18,060 nt of DNA from Gp6-AA40 sp035647075 (GCA_035647075.1 DASROF010000245.1:1-18060); one strand, 5' to 3'; shown: positions 8,012-16,477, numbered from the stretch's first letter. Translations and numbers: made by a program. The notes: a model not told the origin generated them from the sequence alone.

Positions 8012-9319
8012 ATGAAGACCGTCGCGAAAGCACCCGCGGTGCTCATGAACAGCCGCGACGTAGCGATTGCCACAGAGGTGTGTCACACCCTGAAGGCTGT
8101 GGGCTACAACGCGATTGCGACTGAATCGCTGCGCGACTTTTCGAAAGCGCTCCAGGCGCACGATCCCGGCGTGCTGCTCGTCGACGACGTAGGCATCATC
8201 GAACTCTGTCCGGCGGCGACCGCGTCGAACATCCCGATCATCATCGTTGCCGTCGGTGAATCCGAGGCGCGCGCGATCCGCGCGCTGCGACAGGGCGCAG
8301 TGGACTACTTTCACTGGCCCCAGGATCGTGATGCCCTCGTCGAGCGCATCCGGCAGCTTGTGCCACCGGCACAACCGGACGCCGACGAACTGACGCACGC
8401 GCTCGTTGGTGCAAGTCGAGCGATGCAGGAGGTCCGTCGACATGTGCGCCGCGCGGCGATGACCGACTGCAATGTGCTGCTGGTCGGCGAAACAGGCACG
8501 GGCAAGGAGCTGGCGGCCGGATTTATTCATGGGTTGAGCCGTCGCGCCTCGCGGCCGATGGTCAGCATCAACTGCGCGGCCATCCCGGACACGCTTCTCG
8601 AAAGCGAATTGTTCGGCTACGAGCGCGGTGCGTTCACGGGGGCGCTGGCGGCCCACGACGGCAAACTCCAGCAGGCTCACGGCGGCACGCTGTTTCTGGA
8701 CGAAGTCGGCGACATGAGCCTCGTGGCGCAGGCCAAAGTGCTCCGGGTCTTTGAATCGAAGCCGCTGTATAAGCTGGGCGGGCGCACGGCGATCACGCCC
8801 GACGTGCGGTTCGTCGCGGCGACCAACAACGATCTCGCCGCCGCCACCGCCGAACGGCGATTCAGGTCCGATCTCTATTTCCGCTTGAACGTCGCGCAGG
8901 TCCGGCTGCCACCGCTCCGCGATCGTCCGGACGACATCCCGCTGCTGGTCGATCACTTCGTCAGGGAATGCAGCCTCCGGTACGGGAGACAGCAGGAGTT
9001 GTCACGGGGCGCGCTGAAACAGCTTCTGGCCTACAGCTGGCCGGGCAACGTGCGCGAACTGCGGAATCTGGTCGAGGCCACCTTCGTCAACACCTCGTCA
9101 CGCTGGATGTCCTGGTCCGATCTGCCGTACTCGTTCCGCAACAGCATGCCGGCACCGCTCGAAGAAGAAGAGCGTGGCGACCGTGAGCGGTTGCTGTCTG
9201 CTCTTGCCGAAACCAAGTGGAACAAGAGCAAAGCGGCCGATCGCCTGCACTGGTCACGGATGACGCTGTACCGCAAGCTGGCCAAGTACGGCGTGGCCGA
9301 TGTGCCGCAGAAACCGTAA
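8012..9319 (+). CDS. NtrC-type sigma54-dependent transcriptional activator with degenerate receiver domain
   Basis: 435 aa in three parts. Residues 8-115 have a CheY-like outline with a candidate acceptor Asp in VLLVDD (54-59), but lack the N-terminal acidic pair (AVLMNSRD at 9-16). The switch Lys region reads FHWPQD instead of a K-P. The AAA+ domain (about 130-365) is complete: Walker A GETGTGKE 159-166, sigma54-contact loop GAFTGA 206-211, Walker B TLFLDE 226-231, arginine fingers around R285/R291 and WPGNVREL 343-350. A Fis-type helix-turn-helix covers 395-426 (NKSKAADRLHWSRMTLYRKL). It remodels RNA polymerase-sigma54 at GG/GC promoters after binding upstream sites. No histidine kinase is next to it, so its signal is unknown. 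ATG 8012 lacks a ribosome-binding site; ATG 8045 is an alternative. Position argues for control of the operon from 9473. Confidence 0.93.
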   Translation: MKTVAKAPAVLMNSRDVAIATEVCHTLKAVGYNAIATESLRDFSKALQAHDPGVLLVDDVGIIELCPAATASNIPIIIVAVGESEARAIRALRQGAVDYFHWPQDRDALVERIRQLVPPAQPDADELTHALVGASRAMQEVRRHVRRAAMTDCNVLLVGETGTGKELAAGFIHGLSRRASRPMVSINCAAIPDTLLESELFGYERGAFTGALAAHDGKLQQAHGGTLFLDEVGDMSLVAQAKVLRVFESKPLYKLGGRTAITPDVRFVAATNNDLAAATAERRFRSDLYFRLNVAQVRLPPLRDRPDDIPLLVDHFVRECSLRYGRQQELSRGALKQLLAYSWPGNVRELRNLVEATFVNTSSRWMSWSDLPYSFRNSMPAPLEEEERGDRERLLSALAETKWNKSKAADRLHWSRMTLYRKLAKYGVADVPQKP

Positions 9320-9356
9320 CACCCTCTCTCGGACTGTAACGCCGGCAGGCGGCCGA

Positions 9357-9440
9357 TGTGACGGTTCCTGTGTCACACCCCCGTGAGCGGTCACGTCACG
9401 CCCGTGTCGTGACCGCGCGGTAACGCATAGCGGTCACACG
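9357..9440. promoter_or_regulatory. Cluster of GTCAC/GTGAC inverted repeats upstream of the DUF3467-S8 operon
   Basis: Six GTCAC/GTGAC pentamers occur at 9358, 9372, 9390, 9395, 9409 and 9433. They build TGTGAC-N9-GTCACA (9357-9377) and GCGGTCACG-N12-CGTGACCGC (9387-9416), plus a lone GCGGTCACA (9430-9438). This is the look of an operator or enhancer array. It lies in the 153-bp gap between the sigma54 activator and the operon, so that activator is a natural candidate binder. I found no matching GG-N10-GC sigma54 promoter between the array and the gene. Confidence 0.55.
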
Positions 9441-9472
9441 GGTTGTCCGTCTTCCGCGCGGCCGTAGATGAG

Positions 9473-9727
9473 ATGTCCCGGCTCTTGCACGATCGCGCGC
9501 GTCCCATGTCGGATCCCGACGGCAAATACGCGAACTATTTCGATATCGGCGTCAACGTGAACGAAGTGGTCATCGATTTCGGCCAGTGCTATGGCCACGG
9601 CAGCCTGCCCAGCGTACATACGCGCATCGTCACCACGACCGCGTACGGCCGTGAGCTGCTGGCGCTGCTGGCGCGCTCGATCATGGCATTCGATGAGACA
9701 CCGGAGGACGCAACAGAGCCGTCATGA
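9473..9727 (+). CDS. DUF3467 family protein
   Basis: 84 aa from ATG 9473; a TTG at 9443 would give 94 aa, and ATG 9506 a shorter form. No start has a clear Shine-Dalgarno. The signature is clear: DGKYANYFDIGVNVNEVVID (16-35), FGQCYG (36-41), VHTRIVTTTAYGRELLALLA (48-67). These match DUF3467 (YANYFEV.., hxhDFGQ, hhhRIVtsP.hAk.Lh..L..tI). Members are small cytoplasmic proteins of unknown role. The C-terminus is acidic. Its stop overlaps the S8 peptidase start in ATGA (9724-9727), indicating translational coupling. As first gene after the GTCAC array it is probably the head of the operon. Confidence 0.87.
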   Translation: MSRLLHDRARPMSDPDGKYANYFDIGVNVNEVVIDFGQCYGHGSLPSVHTRIVTTTAYGRELLALLARSIMAFDETPEDATEPS

Positions 9728-11019
9728 AGGACCACGCCGTCCTCAAGATGTACGAGCCACTCGCGGGGGATGCGTCCATTCCCAACTGGCAGGACTTCAT
9801 CAATGACAAGTCCGTCATCCGCGACACCGTCAACGCGGAGGTCGATCGCCTGCTGCGCGAGCTGGGGCTTAGTGTGTGGGTGACCAGGGAATACAAACCG
9901 GCTCAGCTGGCCTGGAGTGCGGACGAGCGGCGGGAAGGGCTCGATCGCACCTATCGACTGGTGTTCCAGCAGGATTACGAACTGCCCGAAGACTTCGTCG
10001 ATCGTCTGCTTCACCTGCCTTCAGTGGAGATGGCAAGCAGGCTGTCCGTCGGGTCGGCGCGCCTGCCAAAACCGGAGATCTCGACGCAGGCGTCGCTGGC
10101 TCCGGATGTCGGCGATCTCATTCATCTGCGCTATGCGCAGTCCATTACGAAGGGCGAACGCAGCGTCCGGATCGCCGTGCTCGACACGGGGTTGAACCTG
10201 AGCCACAAAGAGCTGCAGGGCAAGGTTGGAGCCTCGGCTGATTTCGTCGATCTCGAAGGCCTGAATACGTCGGACTTCATCGGCGATGTCGCCGGCTACG
10301 ACGATGTGCCGGAGGACGAGGTCGGCCACGGGACACATGTCTCAGGCATCGTCGCCGGCCGCGGCATCGAGATGAACGAGGGTGTGGCGCCCGGCTGCAC
10401 GATCATGGCTGTGCGCGTCCTGGCCACGATGAAAAGCGGGACGCGGTTTGTCGGCGCCGGCATCATCGACAACATCAACGCCGGCATCAAGTGGGCGGCG
10501 GATAACGGCGCCGACGTCATCAACATGAGCCTCGGGATCAAGCACACCGGCGGCGGGCTGCCCCATGAGGACGTCATTCGCTACGCGTTGAGCAAGAACG
10601 TAACCGTGGTGGCGGCGAGCGGCAACGACGGTACTGCGGAGCGGTACTATCCGGGCGCGCTTCCCGGCGTCATCGCTGTCGGCGCCGTCGATCAGGCGGG
10701 CACCGTGGCGCCGTTCACTTCTTACGGCGCCAACATCGCCGTCGTCGCACCGGGCGTCAACATCTACAGCTCCTACGCGCACAACACCTACGCGTTCGCA
10801 TCCGGCACCTCACAGGCGTCGCCGTTCGTGTGCGGCATGGTGGGACTGATGAAGTCGTACGCGAGGCAGCTGGGGCGCAGGTTGAGCAACGGCGACATCA
10901 GAACGATTCTGCGCGACACCTCAGACAAGGTCGATACCCGCCTCCGGAGTGAGCACGCGGGCTACGGACTCATCAACATGGCGGATGCATTCAAGCTGCT
11001 GGCTCACGAGCTGGCATAG
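9724..11019 (+). CDS. Subtilisin-like serine peptidase (S8 family), apparently cytoplasmic
   Basis: 431 aa. The catalytic triad is complete: D154 in RIAVLDTGLN, H202 in GHGTHVSG, S363 in SGTSQASPF, with N301 (ASGNDG) for the oxyanion hole. Residues about 75-115 (YRLVFQQDYELPEDFVDRLL onward) look like an inhibitor-I9-type propeptide by their beta-alpha-beta outline. No signal peptide or membrane helix exists, unlike most S8 enzymes, so the protease probably acts inside the cell. The C-terminal AGYGLINMADAFKLL is typical of the family. Its ATG overlaps the stop of the DUF3467 gene by 4 nt, and the next gene starts 16 bp downstream. Inferred role: maturation or triggered cleavage of another product of the operon. 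Confidence 0.95.
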   Translation: MKDHAVLKMYEPLAGDASIPNWQDFINDKSVIRDTVNAEVDRLLRELGLSVWVTREYKPAQLAWSADERREGLDRTYRLVFQQDYELPEDFVDRLLHLPSVEMASRLSVGSARLPKPEISTQASLAPDVGDLIHLRYAQSITKGERSVRIAVLDTGLNLSHKELQGKVGASADFVDLEGLNTSDFIGDVAGYDDVPEDEVGHGTHVSGIVAGRGIEMNEGVAPGCTIMAVRVLATMKSGTRFVGAGIIDNINAGIKWAADNGADVINMSLGIKHTGGGLPHEDVIRYALSKNVTVVAASGNDGTAERYYPGALPGVIAVGAVDQAGTVAPFTSYGANIAVVAPGVNIYSSYAHNTYAFASGTSQASPFVCGMVGLMKSYARQLGRRLSNGDIRTILRDTSDKVDTRLRSEHAGYGLINMADAFKLLAHELA

Positions 11020-11035
11020 AAGGCAGGTTATTCGA

Positions 11036-13207
11036 ATGGCGAGCAACTTGACGACGGTCGACGAAGGCAACAGCGGATTCGTGCTCCGGCGGTCGGTGGG
11101 ATCCGGTTTCGTGTCCGACATCGACCCGGTGGCGAAAGGCTTCCTTGACGAATTGAACGATCTGCTGGAGAGGGCGATCTTCAAGACCGAACCCCCGGCC
11201 GTGCCACACGTCGAGGATGCTGAGGACGAGGCGCTCGCGAAGTACGCGCTCAAGCACCCGGACCCAGCCACGCAGTCAGCGATCCTCGCGACGCACAACA
11301 GCGCTCGTGGCAGCAGCCTGTCGCTCGAGAACGCGTTCGACAAGACCTCGCTCGACAAAGGCCTGATCAAGATCATCAAGCAGTTGCTGAAGGACGCCCG
11401 GGACAAGGCGTCCAAGCATCGGACGCGGGTCACGCCCGACATCGTCGCGCTCCTCAAGAAGGAACTGACTGCCGCCAAGAGCGACGACGTGAATGCCCTG
11501 CCCGACGCGCGCTGGCTGAAGGACAGTCTGGCGTGGAGTGTCGCGAGCGCGCCAACCGCCGCCGACCAGCAGACGCTGACGGACTACATCGACAGCCAGC
11601 AGGAACTGGCGGCACTGAAGTACGAGTTCCACGAGCGACTGCAGAAGAACTGGGGCAGTCTGAACGATAACGTCAAGCTCGTCCTGATGGAGCGGTCAGC
11701 GATCCAGGACTACGTCGTCGCCACCGCCTATTTTGCGTACGGCGTGCGAGACATCAACGCGTTGATGAATTTCGCGTTGAAGGGCAAGAACGGCTTCAAT
11801 GCCGTTGTCGACTATGCGGCGGTGAGCGCTGCGCGAGCCCTGGTCAATCGCGAGAAGTTGAGCGTCCCCGACATCGACAAGGACGTCAGCCCCGTGATCG
11901 ATGCACTCAAGAACCCGGATCCGGACAAGAAAGGAGTCAACATTCCGCTGACGAAGGTCGCTTTCAACAGCGCGGCCAAAGCGGTCATCAATCCGCACAT
12001 CTTCGATCTGTCCTACACGCAGCTCCTGGACGGGTTCCTCAAGAAGAACAAAATCGAGAACGACAAGACCATCAAGAAGATTCGGCCGCTCGTGCTGCAG
12101 TACATCAAGAACTCACTGGTCCCCGTCACCTCCACCAATGCGGACAGTGTGATTCCGCCGATGATCGCCCAGGCGCGAAGCTCGGTTGCGTACCAGCAAG
12201 TACAGGAGGAACCGGGCGACGTCGACAAGCTCGAGGCGGAGCAGGACTTCGACATCGACCTGTTCGACGACACCGATCCGCAGCAGGAGATCAGTGAAGC
12301 GGCGGTCAAGTGCGCCGCGCAGCTGTTCTACGGCATGGTGCTCGGCGACGAGCTCGATATCTTCAACGTCATCAATTTCTTCACGCACAAGTACCTCGTG
12401 CGCGGGCACATCGAGATCCAGGATCGCCGCCTGCGTGACGACCTGCAGATGTACGTCTTCAGCGGCAAGTTCACGGATCTGAAGACCGGCAAGATCGTCG
12501 ATCGCACCCGGCCGGCCGAGCGGCAGATGTTCTACAGCCAGGTCTTCAACTACGGCAGCGCACCCGGCGCCGACGACATGATCATCCGCAACGACGAGTA
12601 CCAGCGCCTGTGGAAGGTGCTGATGCTCGAGTCGGCGCGGTATCTCGAGCGCGCGCAACTGAGCCCGAACCCCAACACATTCGTGTCAAAGACCAATGTG
12701 ATGCAGGCGGTGGAGGACCTTCAGTACAACCTGTCCAGCCATTGCGTCGGCATGGCCACCGTGATCTCGCCGCTCATTCACGCGGAACTCGACTTCGTCA
12801 TCCGCCGGATCCTGATGCGCGACGAGGTGAAGCGGCAGGTCGCTCCCGCGGGAGGCAGCTGGTGGCGTGTCGTCGAAAACCTCTACATGGCGATGAAGAA
12901 CACGCGGCCGAAGGCGACCATCCTCTACAACAAGGCGAAGCTGGGCAACTCGATCATCCGCAAGATCGCCGAATACGACCCGGGGAAGTTCGAGGACAAC
13001 GCGGTCTTCTCGTCGTTCATCAGCGACGTCGACGCGTTCATCACCACACAAAGCATCCTGCAGGAGGCGCTGACCGACGACCTGAAGAAGAGCGACGAGG
13101 ACGAACTGGCGGCGCCCGGGCCGATGAACGGCTCCGGGACTGTGTCGTCAAACGGTTCTGGCTCGGCATCCAGTGCGGGTGACGCGCGCGACGACTGGGA
13201 CTTCTAA
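11036..13207 (+). CDS. Large helical protein of unknown function (operon component)
   Basis: 723 aa from ATG 11036; the frame is open into the previous gene but that part is antiparallel noise. I do not recognise the family. What can be seen: no signal peptide or clear membrane helix; Lys/Asp/Ala-rich predicted helices over most of 30-360; a very acidic stretch at 388-420 (around DFDIDLFDDTDPQQE); a more hydrophobic, conserved-looking region 423-680 with HCVGMATVISPLIHAELDFV (569-588) and PAGGSWWRVVENLYMA (604-619); then a Ser/Gly/Asn-rich tail (698-715) ending DDWDF. The acidic patch and tail suggest linkers or docking tails in a larger assembly. Position between the protease and the next unknown suggests a core component and a possible protease substrate. 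Confidence 0.85.
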   Translation: MASNLTTVDEGNSGFVLRRSVGSGFVSDIDPVAKGFLDELNDLLERAIFKTEPPAVPHVEDAEDEALAKYALKHPDPATQSAILATHNSARGSSLSLENAFDKTSLDKGLIKIIKQLLKDARDKASKHRTRVTPDIVALLKKELTAAKSDDVNALPDARWLKDSLAWSVASAPTAADQQTLTDYIDSQQELAALKYEFHERLQKNWGSLNDNVKLVLMERSAIQDYVVATAYFAYGVRDINALMNFALKGKNGFNAVVDYAAVSAARALVNREKLSVPDIDKDVSPVIDALKNPDPDKKGVNIPLTKVAFNSAAKAVINPHIFDLSYTQLLDGFLKKNKIENDKTIKKIRPLVLQYIKNSLVPVTSTNADSVIPPMIAQARSSVAYQQVQEEPGDVDKLEAEQDFDIDLFDDTDPQQEISEAAVKCAAQLFYGMVLGDELDIFNVINFFTHKYLVRGHIEIQDRRLRDDLQMYVFSGKFTDLKTGKIVDRTRPAERQMFYSQVFNYGSAPGADDMIIRNDEYQRLWKVLMLESARYLERAQLSPNPNTFVSKTNVMQAVEDLQYNLSSHCVGMATVISPLIHAELDFVIRRILMRDEVKRQVAPAGGSWWRVVENLYMAMKNTRPKATILYNKAKLGNSIIRKIAEYDPGKFEDNAVFSSFISDVDAFITTQSILQEALTDDLKKSDEDELAAPGPMNGSGTVSSNGSGSASSAGDARDDWDF

Positions 13208-13231
13208 CGCCTCTGGCTGGGAACAACGCAT

Positions 13232-14257
13232 ATGACTGATCACGGACAGATCACGGATCGCAAGGCCCTGGCTCGTGCGAAAGCTCGGGACGTGCTCCGG
13301 CAGAGCAAGGTGTTTCCGACGCTGTCGGTCTCCGAGCAGCAGTCGATCTACTTCGACCTGGTGCAGGAGTACATGGGCAAACCGAACGGCAACGGCTCCG
13401 CGCTCGCGCGCCCGTTCGCGACCGACAGCGGCGAGGAAATGGGCTACAAGAAATACGACCCGGGCTTCCAGGGCGATACGAGAGCCTTCAAGGAGCTCGT
13501 CGACTCGGTCGATTTTCCCAAGTTTGTGGCCGATCTCCTGAAGGCGGTCTTCGACGCGAACCTGAAGGTCATGAAGACGCAGACCGACTCCTACATCAAG
13601 CTGATGAAGGAGGCGACGAAGTCCACGGCCGACTTCATCAAGAAGATCAAAGACGACGATGCGCTCGCCAAGCTGGCGGAGTCGAAGGGCGACAAATACA
13701 ACGTCACCACCGAAAAGAACCCCGACGGCAGCCAGAAGCTGGCGCTGGTGAACCCGTCCGGCGACAAGGTCGATCACGACGACGCCGAGGTCAAGAAGGA
13801 CATTCTCGAGACAAAGCTGGCCATGGCCAAGGAGCACCGCGCCGCACTGCGTGAGGTGCTGCTGATGGGCGTGACCCGGCTTGTGGTCGAGAAGGGCGAG
13901 ATCGAAGCGGGTGTCGAGTTCAACGTCAAGGCGTCGCGCGAGAGCAAGGCGCACCACGACGACCAGAACATCAACACCACTGAAATCCAGAACGAGTATG
14001 AGTCGCCGCTTGGCGGGCTGTTCGGAGGGCCGAGCGGCAGCATGGAGATGACGAACACCAACATCCAGGTGAATACGTCGGACAAGAAGGCCACCGACGA
14101 TCTGTCGGCGACCTTGAAGGGCAAAGTGAACATCAAGTTCAAGACCGACTACTTCAAGCTGGATAACTTCGCCAACATGTATGCCGACGGCGGAGTCGCG
14201 GCGCTGAAGCCGGCGGGTGCAGGCGGAGCGCCGGCACCGGCAGCGCCGGCGCGGTAA
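13232..14257 (+). CDS. Protein of unknown function, helical core with beta-rich C-terminal region
   Basis: 341 aa, starting 24 bp after the previous gene, with only a weak GGGA as ribosome-binding site. Family not recognised. An N-terminal helical segment (10-50, with LSVSEQQSIYFDLVQEYMG 31-49) precedes a long charged helical region (85-155, possible coiled coil around DANLKVMKTQTDSYIKLMKE, 108-127). Then come EKNPDGSQKLALVNPSGDKV (161-180), a helix through MAKEHRAALREVLLMGVTRL (198-217), and a beta-like part rich in N/T/S with GSMEMTNTNIQVNTS (269-283) and LKGKVNIKFKTDYFKLDNFA (295-314). The tail 325-341 is Ala/Pro/Gly. No signal peptide. The alternating N-T-x pattern and hydrophilic tail would suit a structural or self-assembling protein, but this is inference. 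Confidence 0.85.
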   Translation: MTDHGQITDRKALARAKARDVLRQSKVFPTLSVSEQQSIYFDLVQEYMGKPNGNGSALARPFATDSGEEMGYKKYDPGFQGDTRAFKELVDSVDFPKFVADLLKAVFDANLKVMKTQTDSYIKLMKEATKSTADFIKKIKDDDALAKLAESKGDKYNVTTEKNPDGSQKLALVNPSGDKVDHDDAEVKKDILETKLAMAKEHRAALREVLLMGVTRLVVEKGEIEAGVEFNVKASRESKAHHDDQNINTTEIQNEYESPLGGLFGGPSGSMEMTNTNIQVNTSDKKATDDLSATLKGKVNIKFKTDYFKLDNFANMYADGGVAALKPAGAGGAPAPAAPAR

Positions 14258-14272
14258 GGACATGCTGGAACC

Positions 14273-16477
14273 ATGGCGCTGGCGATTCTGGATCTCTCAG
14301 GGTTCGGGCGCGGCGGCGTCAGGTTCCAGATCGACACGGGCACAAACAAGTACTACCGGCTGAAAGTCGGCAGGAGTATCGAGCGCAGAAACGGAATCGA
14401 CTGGGTTGGCGAGCTGTTGTACGCCACGAAGATCGGCGTGAACGAGGCAGGCGGCGGGTTGTTGAACTCGTCCACCGAGATTTCGATTCCGACGGACCGC
14501 ATCCAGCATGGCCATGCGTATGTGCAGCTGTTCACGTTCAAGACTCCCGAAGGCCGCTCGCCGGCGTTTTCGCGCGTTGTCAAAGTGCCCGTTGGCAGCG
14601 GCGCATTGGACGACCTGCCCGACGACGTGGCGCCGCCGGAATTGACGATGTCGATGGGTACAACAATGACGACTCCATTCAAGGCGCCGCGAACCGTCGC
14701 ATGCCGTACGGCCACACAGGCCTACGCCTATCAGACGTCGTGGATGGATCTGCTGGGCGAGGTCGTCAAGGTGGCGACGCCGGTCGTCACGAAACTGCTT
14801 GCCGGCGCTGGTGGCGGTGGGACCGCGTCAGCATCAGGCGCGGGCGCGGGCGCAGGAGCGGGCGCAGGCGCTTCCTCTCCGGATTTCCTGACGCAGTTGC
14901 TGCAGGCCGTCCTCGGCGGGCTGCAGAACGTCACGCCCCAGAACGCCACGCCGACTCCGCCATCCCCGGCCGCGCAGCCGCCGGCGCCGAATCCACCCGC
15001 ACCCAGTGCGAATCCGACCGCCACTCCCACACCGCCGCCGCGTTCGCAGGGGCAGTCGGTCGGGCCTGTGGTCGTTGCCAATCGTTTCGCCACCGGCAAC
15101 GGGCATTTCGGAGACCTGTCGCGCCCGTTCATCTTCGGCATCGATGACATGGCGATTGCGACGCTGTTGGGGCCGTTCGTCAAGATCCTCCCGGACCTGA
15201 TGAACTCTGCGAACAAGAAGCGTGTGGAATTGAAGCAGGCGCAGAACGCGTTGATCGGCGGCATCATGTCGGATATCAACCGGCGGCTGCTCGTCGACAA
15301 GCTGATCGAGGCGCAAAAGCAGGCGCCCGCCGCCCAGCCCGGCGCTCCTGGCGCTCCAGATCTGAATCAGTTGATTCAACTGCTCCAACAGGCAGGCGAC
15401 GGCGCCGCGGCGCAGCAGCAGTCACTTCCTGCTGCGGCCATGTCCAGCGTCGCGTTTGCCGGCCCGCGATCGTTCGTGTTGAGCAGTCGAGCGATTCTGT
15501 CCTTCATCACCGGGGAGCCGGTGAAATGGAATGGCTCGTCGAAGCTGTTGTACGCGAAGAATCAGCCGCTGCAGTTCAACGTGAAGTTCGCCGTCGGCGA
15601 ACCGGTGCCGCAACGGCCGCTGCCGAAGGCGCTTCTCAAGCTGACATTCAAGGACAGCACCGATCAGACTGTCTGGCTCGAAAAGACGGTTCGGCAGAAG
15701 GACCTGGCGCCCAACGCGGTGATGTCGGTGCCGGTGTCGCCGGAAGATGCCGCGCGCCTTCCAGTCAACCGGCCGGTTGCCGTCCTCGCCGAACTGCGAT
15801 GGCCCGCGAAATCCGGTCCTGCGCACCAGGCGCTCGGCGGCTGCGACGTCGTCTTCGTCAACCAGTTCTTCCTCGCTGCTCAGGGAGCCGCGGTGTCACC
15901 AGAGCGCGAGCTTGCGGACATGAATCAGTTCCGCGCCTTCTGGAACAAGGTCTGGGAATCGCCGTCGCTGGACGCGACCCGCGGATCCGGAGACGAGAAA
16001 CAGTATCTATGGGAGCTCGACGTCAACGCGAAGTACACGGTGCTGCTGGCGCCGGACCACGACGCCAACGGTCTGATGGCGACGAAGGTCCTCAAGGCCA
16101 AGCCCGATCCGGAGAGCCTGACCAACAAGGTCGAAGGACGGATGAAGGCCGGCATCGAGTTGAGCGTGGCAGAAGTGAGCAAGCTTCTGTCGCTGTGGGA
16201 CGCCCAGCCGCTGGACGCGGCCAGGCTCGAGGCGATCTCGACCGCCGCGTTCGCGAAGGCCAACGCGGGTGAGCTGGTGCGCAACCTGAAGCTGCGCGGC
16301 AGGGCGAGCGAACGCGGTCTCATCTGGGTGATTCCCACGTTCAAGCTGTTCGAGTTGACGCTTGGCACGGCGCAGACGAGCGATGCAACCGGGCAGATCG
16401 TGGCGGTATCCGAGGAGACCGTGCGGTTCCCGCTGCCGGTCTCGGCGCGCATCATCGGTCTGAAATCGCAGTCGTAG
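14273..16477 (+). CDS. Large modular protein of unknown function with Gly-Ala and Pro-rich linkers
   Basis: 734 aa; ATG 14273, with GGA 4 nt upstream, 15 bp after the previous stop. Not recognised. Visible modules: a beta-rich N-terminus (10-107, GVRFQIDTGTNKYYRLKVG ... YVQLFTFKTPEGRSPAFSRV) compatible with a fibronectin-III-like sandwich; an amphipathic helix (157-176); a Gly-Ala run (about 177-200, GAGAGAGAGA); a Pro/Thr/Asn-rich linker (221-258); a helical block (285-350, with DDMAIATLLGPFVKILPDLM); a Gln/Ala/Pro linker (350-390); a second beta-rich block (400-535, with KNQPLQFNVKFAVGEPVPQR); and a helical/beta C-terminus to 734. No signal peptide or membrane helix. The architecture resembles a scaffold or surface-fibre protein more than an enzyme. 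Confidence 0.87.
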   Translation: MALAILDLSGFGRGGVRFQIDTGTNKYYRLKVGRSIERRNGIDWVGELLYATKIGVNEAGGGLLNSSTEISIPTDRIQHGHAYVQLFTFKTPEGRSPAFSRVVKVPVGSGALDDLPDDVAPPELTMSMGTTMTTPFKAPRTVACRTATQAYAYQTSWMDLLGEVVKVATPVVTKLLAGAGGGGTASASGAGAGAGAGAGASSPDFLTQLLQAVLGGLQNVTPQNATPTPPSPAAQPPAPNPPAPSANPTATPTPPPRSQGQSVGPVVVANRFATGNGHFGDLSRPFIFGIDDMAIATLLGPFVKILPDLMNSANKKRVELKQAQNALIGGIMSDINRRLLVDKLIEAQKQAPAAQPGAPGAPDLNQLIQLLQQAGDGAAAQQQSLPAAAMSSVAFAGPRSFVLSSRAILSFITGEPVKWNGSSKLLYAKNQPLQFNVKFAVGEPVPQRPLPKALLKLTFKDSTDQTVWLEKTVRQKDLAPNAVMSVPVSPEDAARLPVNRPVAVLAELRWPAKSGPAHQALGGCDVVFVNQFFLAAQGAAVSPERELADMNQFRAFWNKVWESPSLDATRGSGDEKQYLWELDVNAKYTVLLAPDHDANGLMATKVLKAKPDPESLTNKVEGRMKAGIELSVAEVSKLLSLWDAQPLDAARLEAISTAAFAKANAGELVRNLKLRGRASERGLIWVIPTFKLFELTLGTAQTSDATGQIVAVSEETVRFPLPVSARIIGLKSQS
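14837..14872 (+). repeat. Short in-frame Gly-Ala coding repeat
   Basis: A run of GCG/GGC/GCA/GGA codons encodes alternating Ala and Gly (residues 189-200 of the 734-aa protein). It marks a flexible linker and a possible site of length variation by slippage. Confidence 0.6.

Noticed and set aside
8079..9380. Identical 12-mer TGTGTCACACCC at 8079-8090 and 9369-9380
   Set aside because: The first is inside the activator coding sequence, and a few 12-mer matches are expected by chance in a GC-rich window of this size.
9437..9475. Possible sigma54 promoter (GG-N10-GC) for the DUF3467 operon
   Set aside because: No TGGCAC-N5-TTGC-like match with correct spacing between the GTCAC array and the start.
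13148..14263. 371-aa ORF on the - strand
   Set aside because: Antisense to the 341-aa operon gene, no plausible ribosome-binding site, and a composition typical of a reverse-frame artefact.
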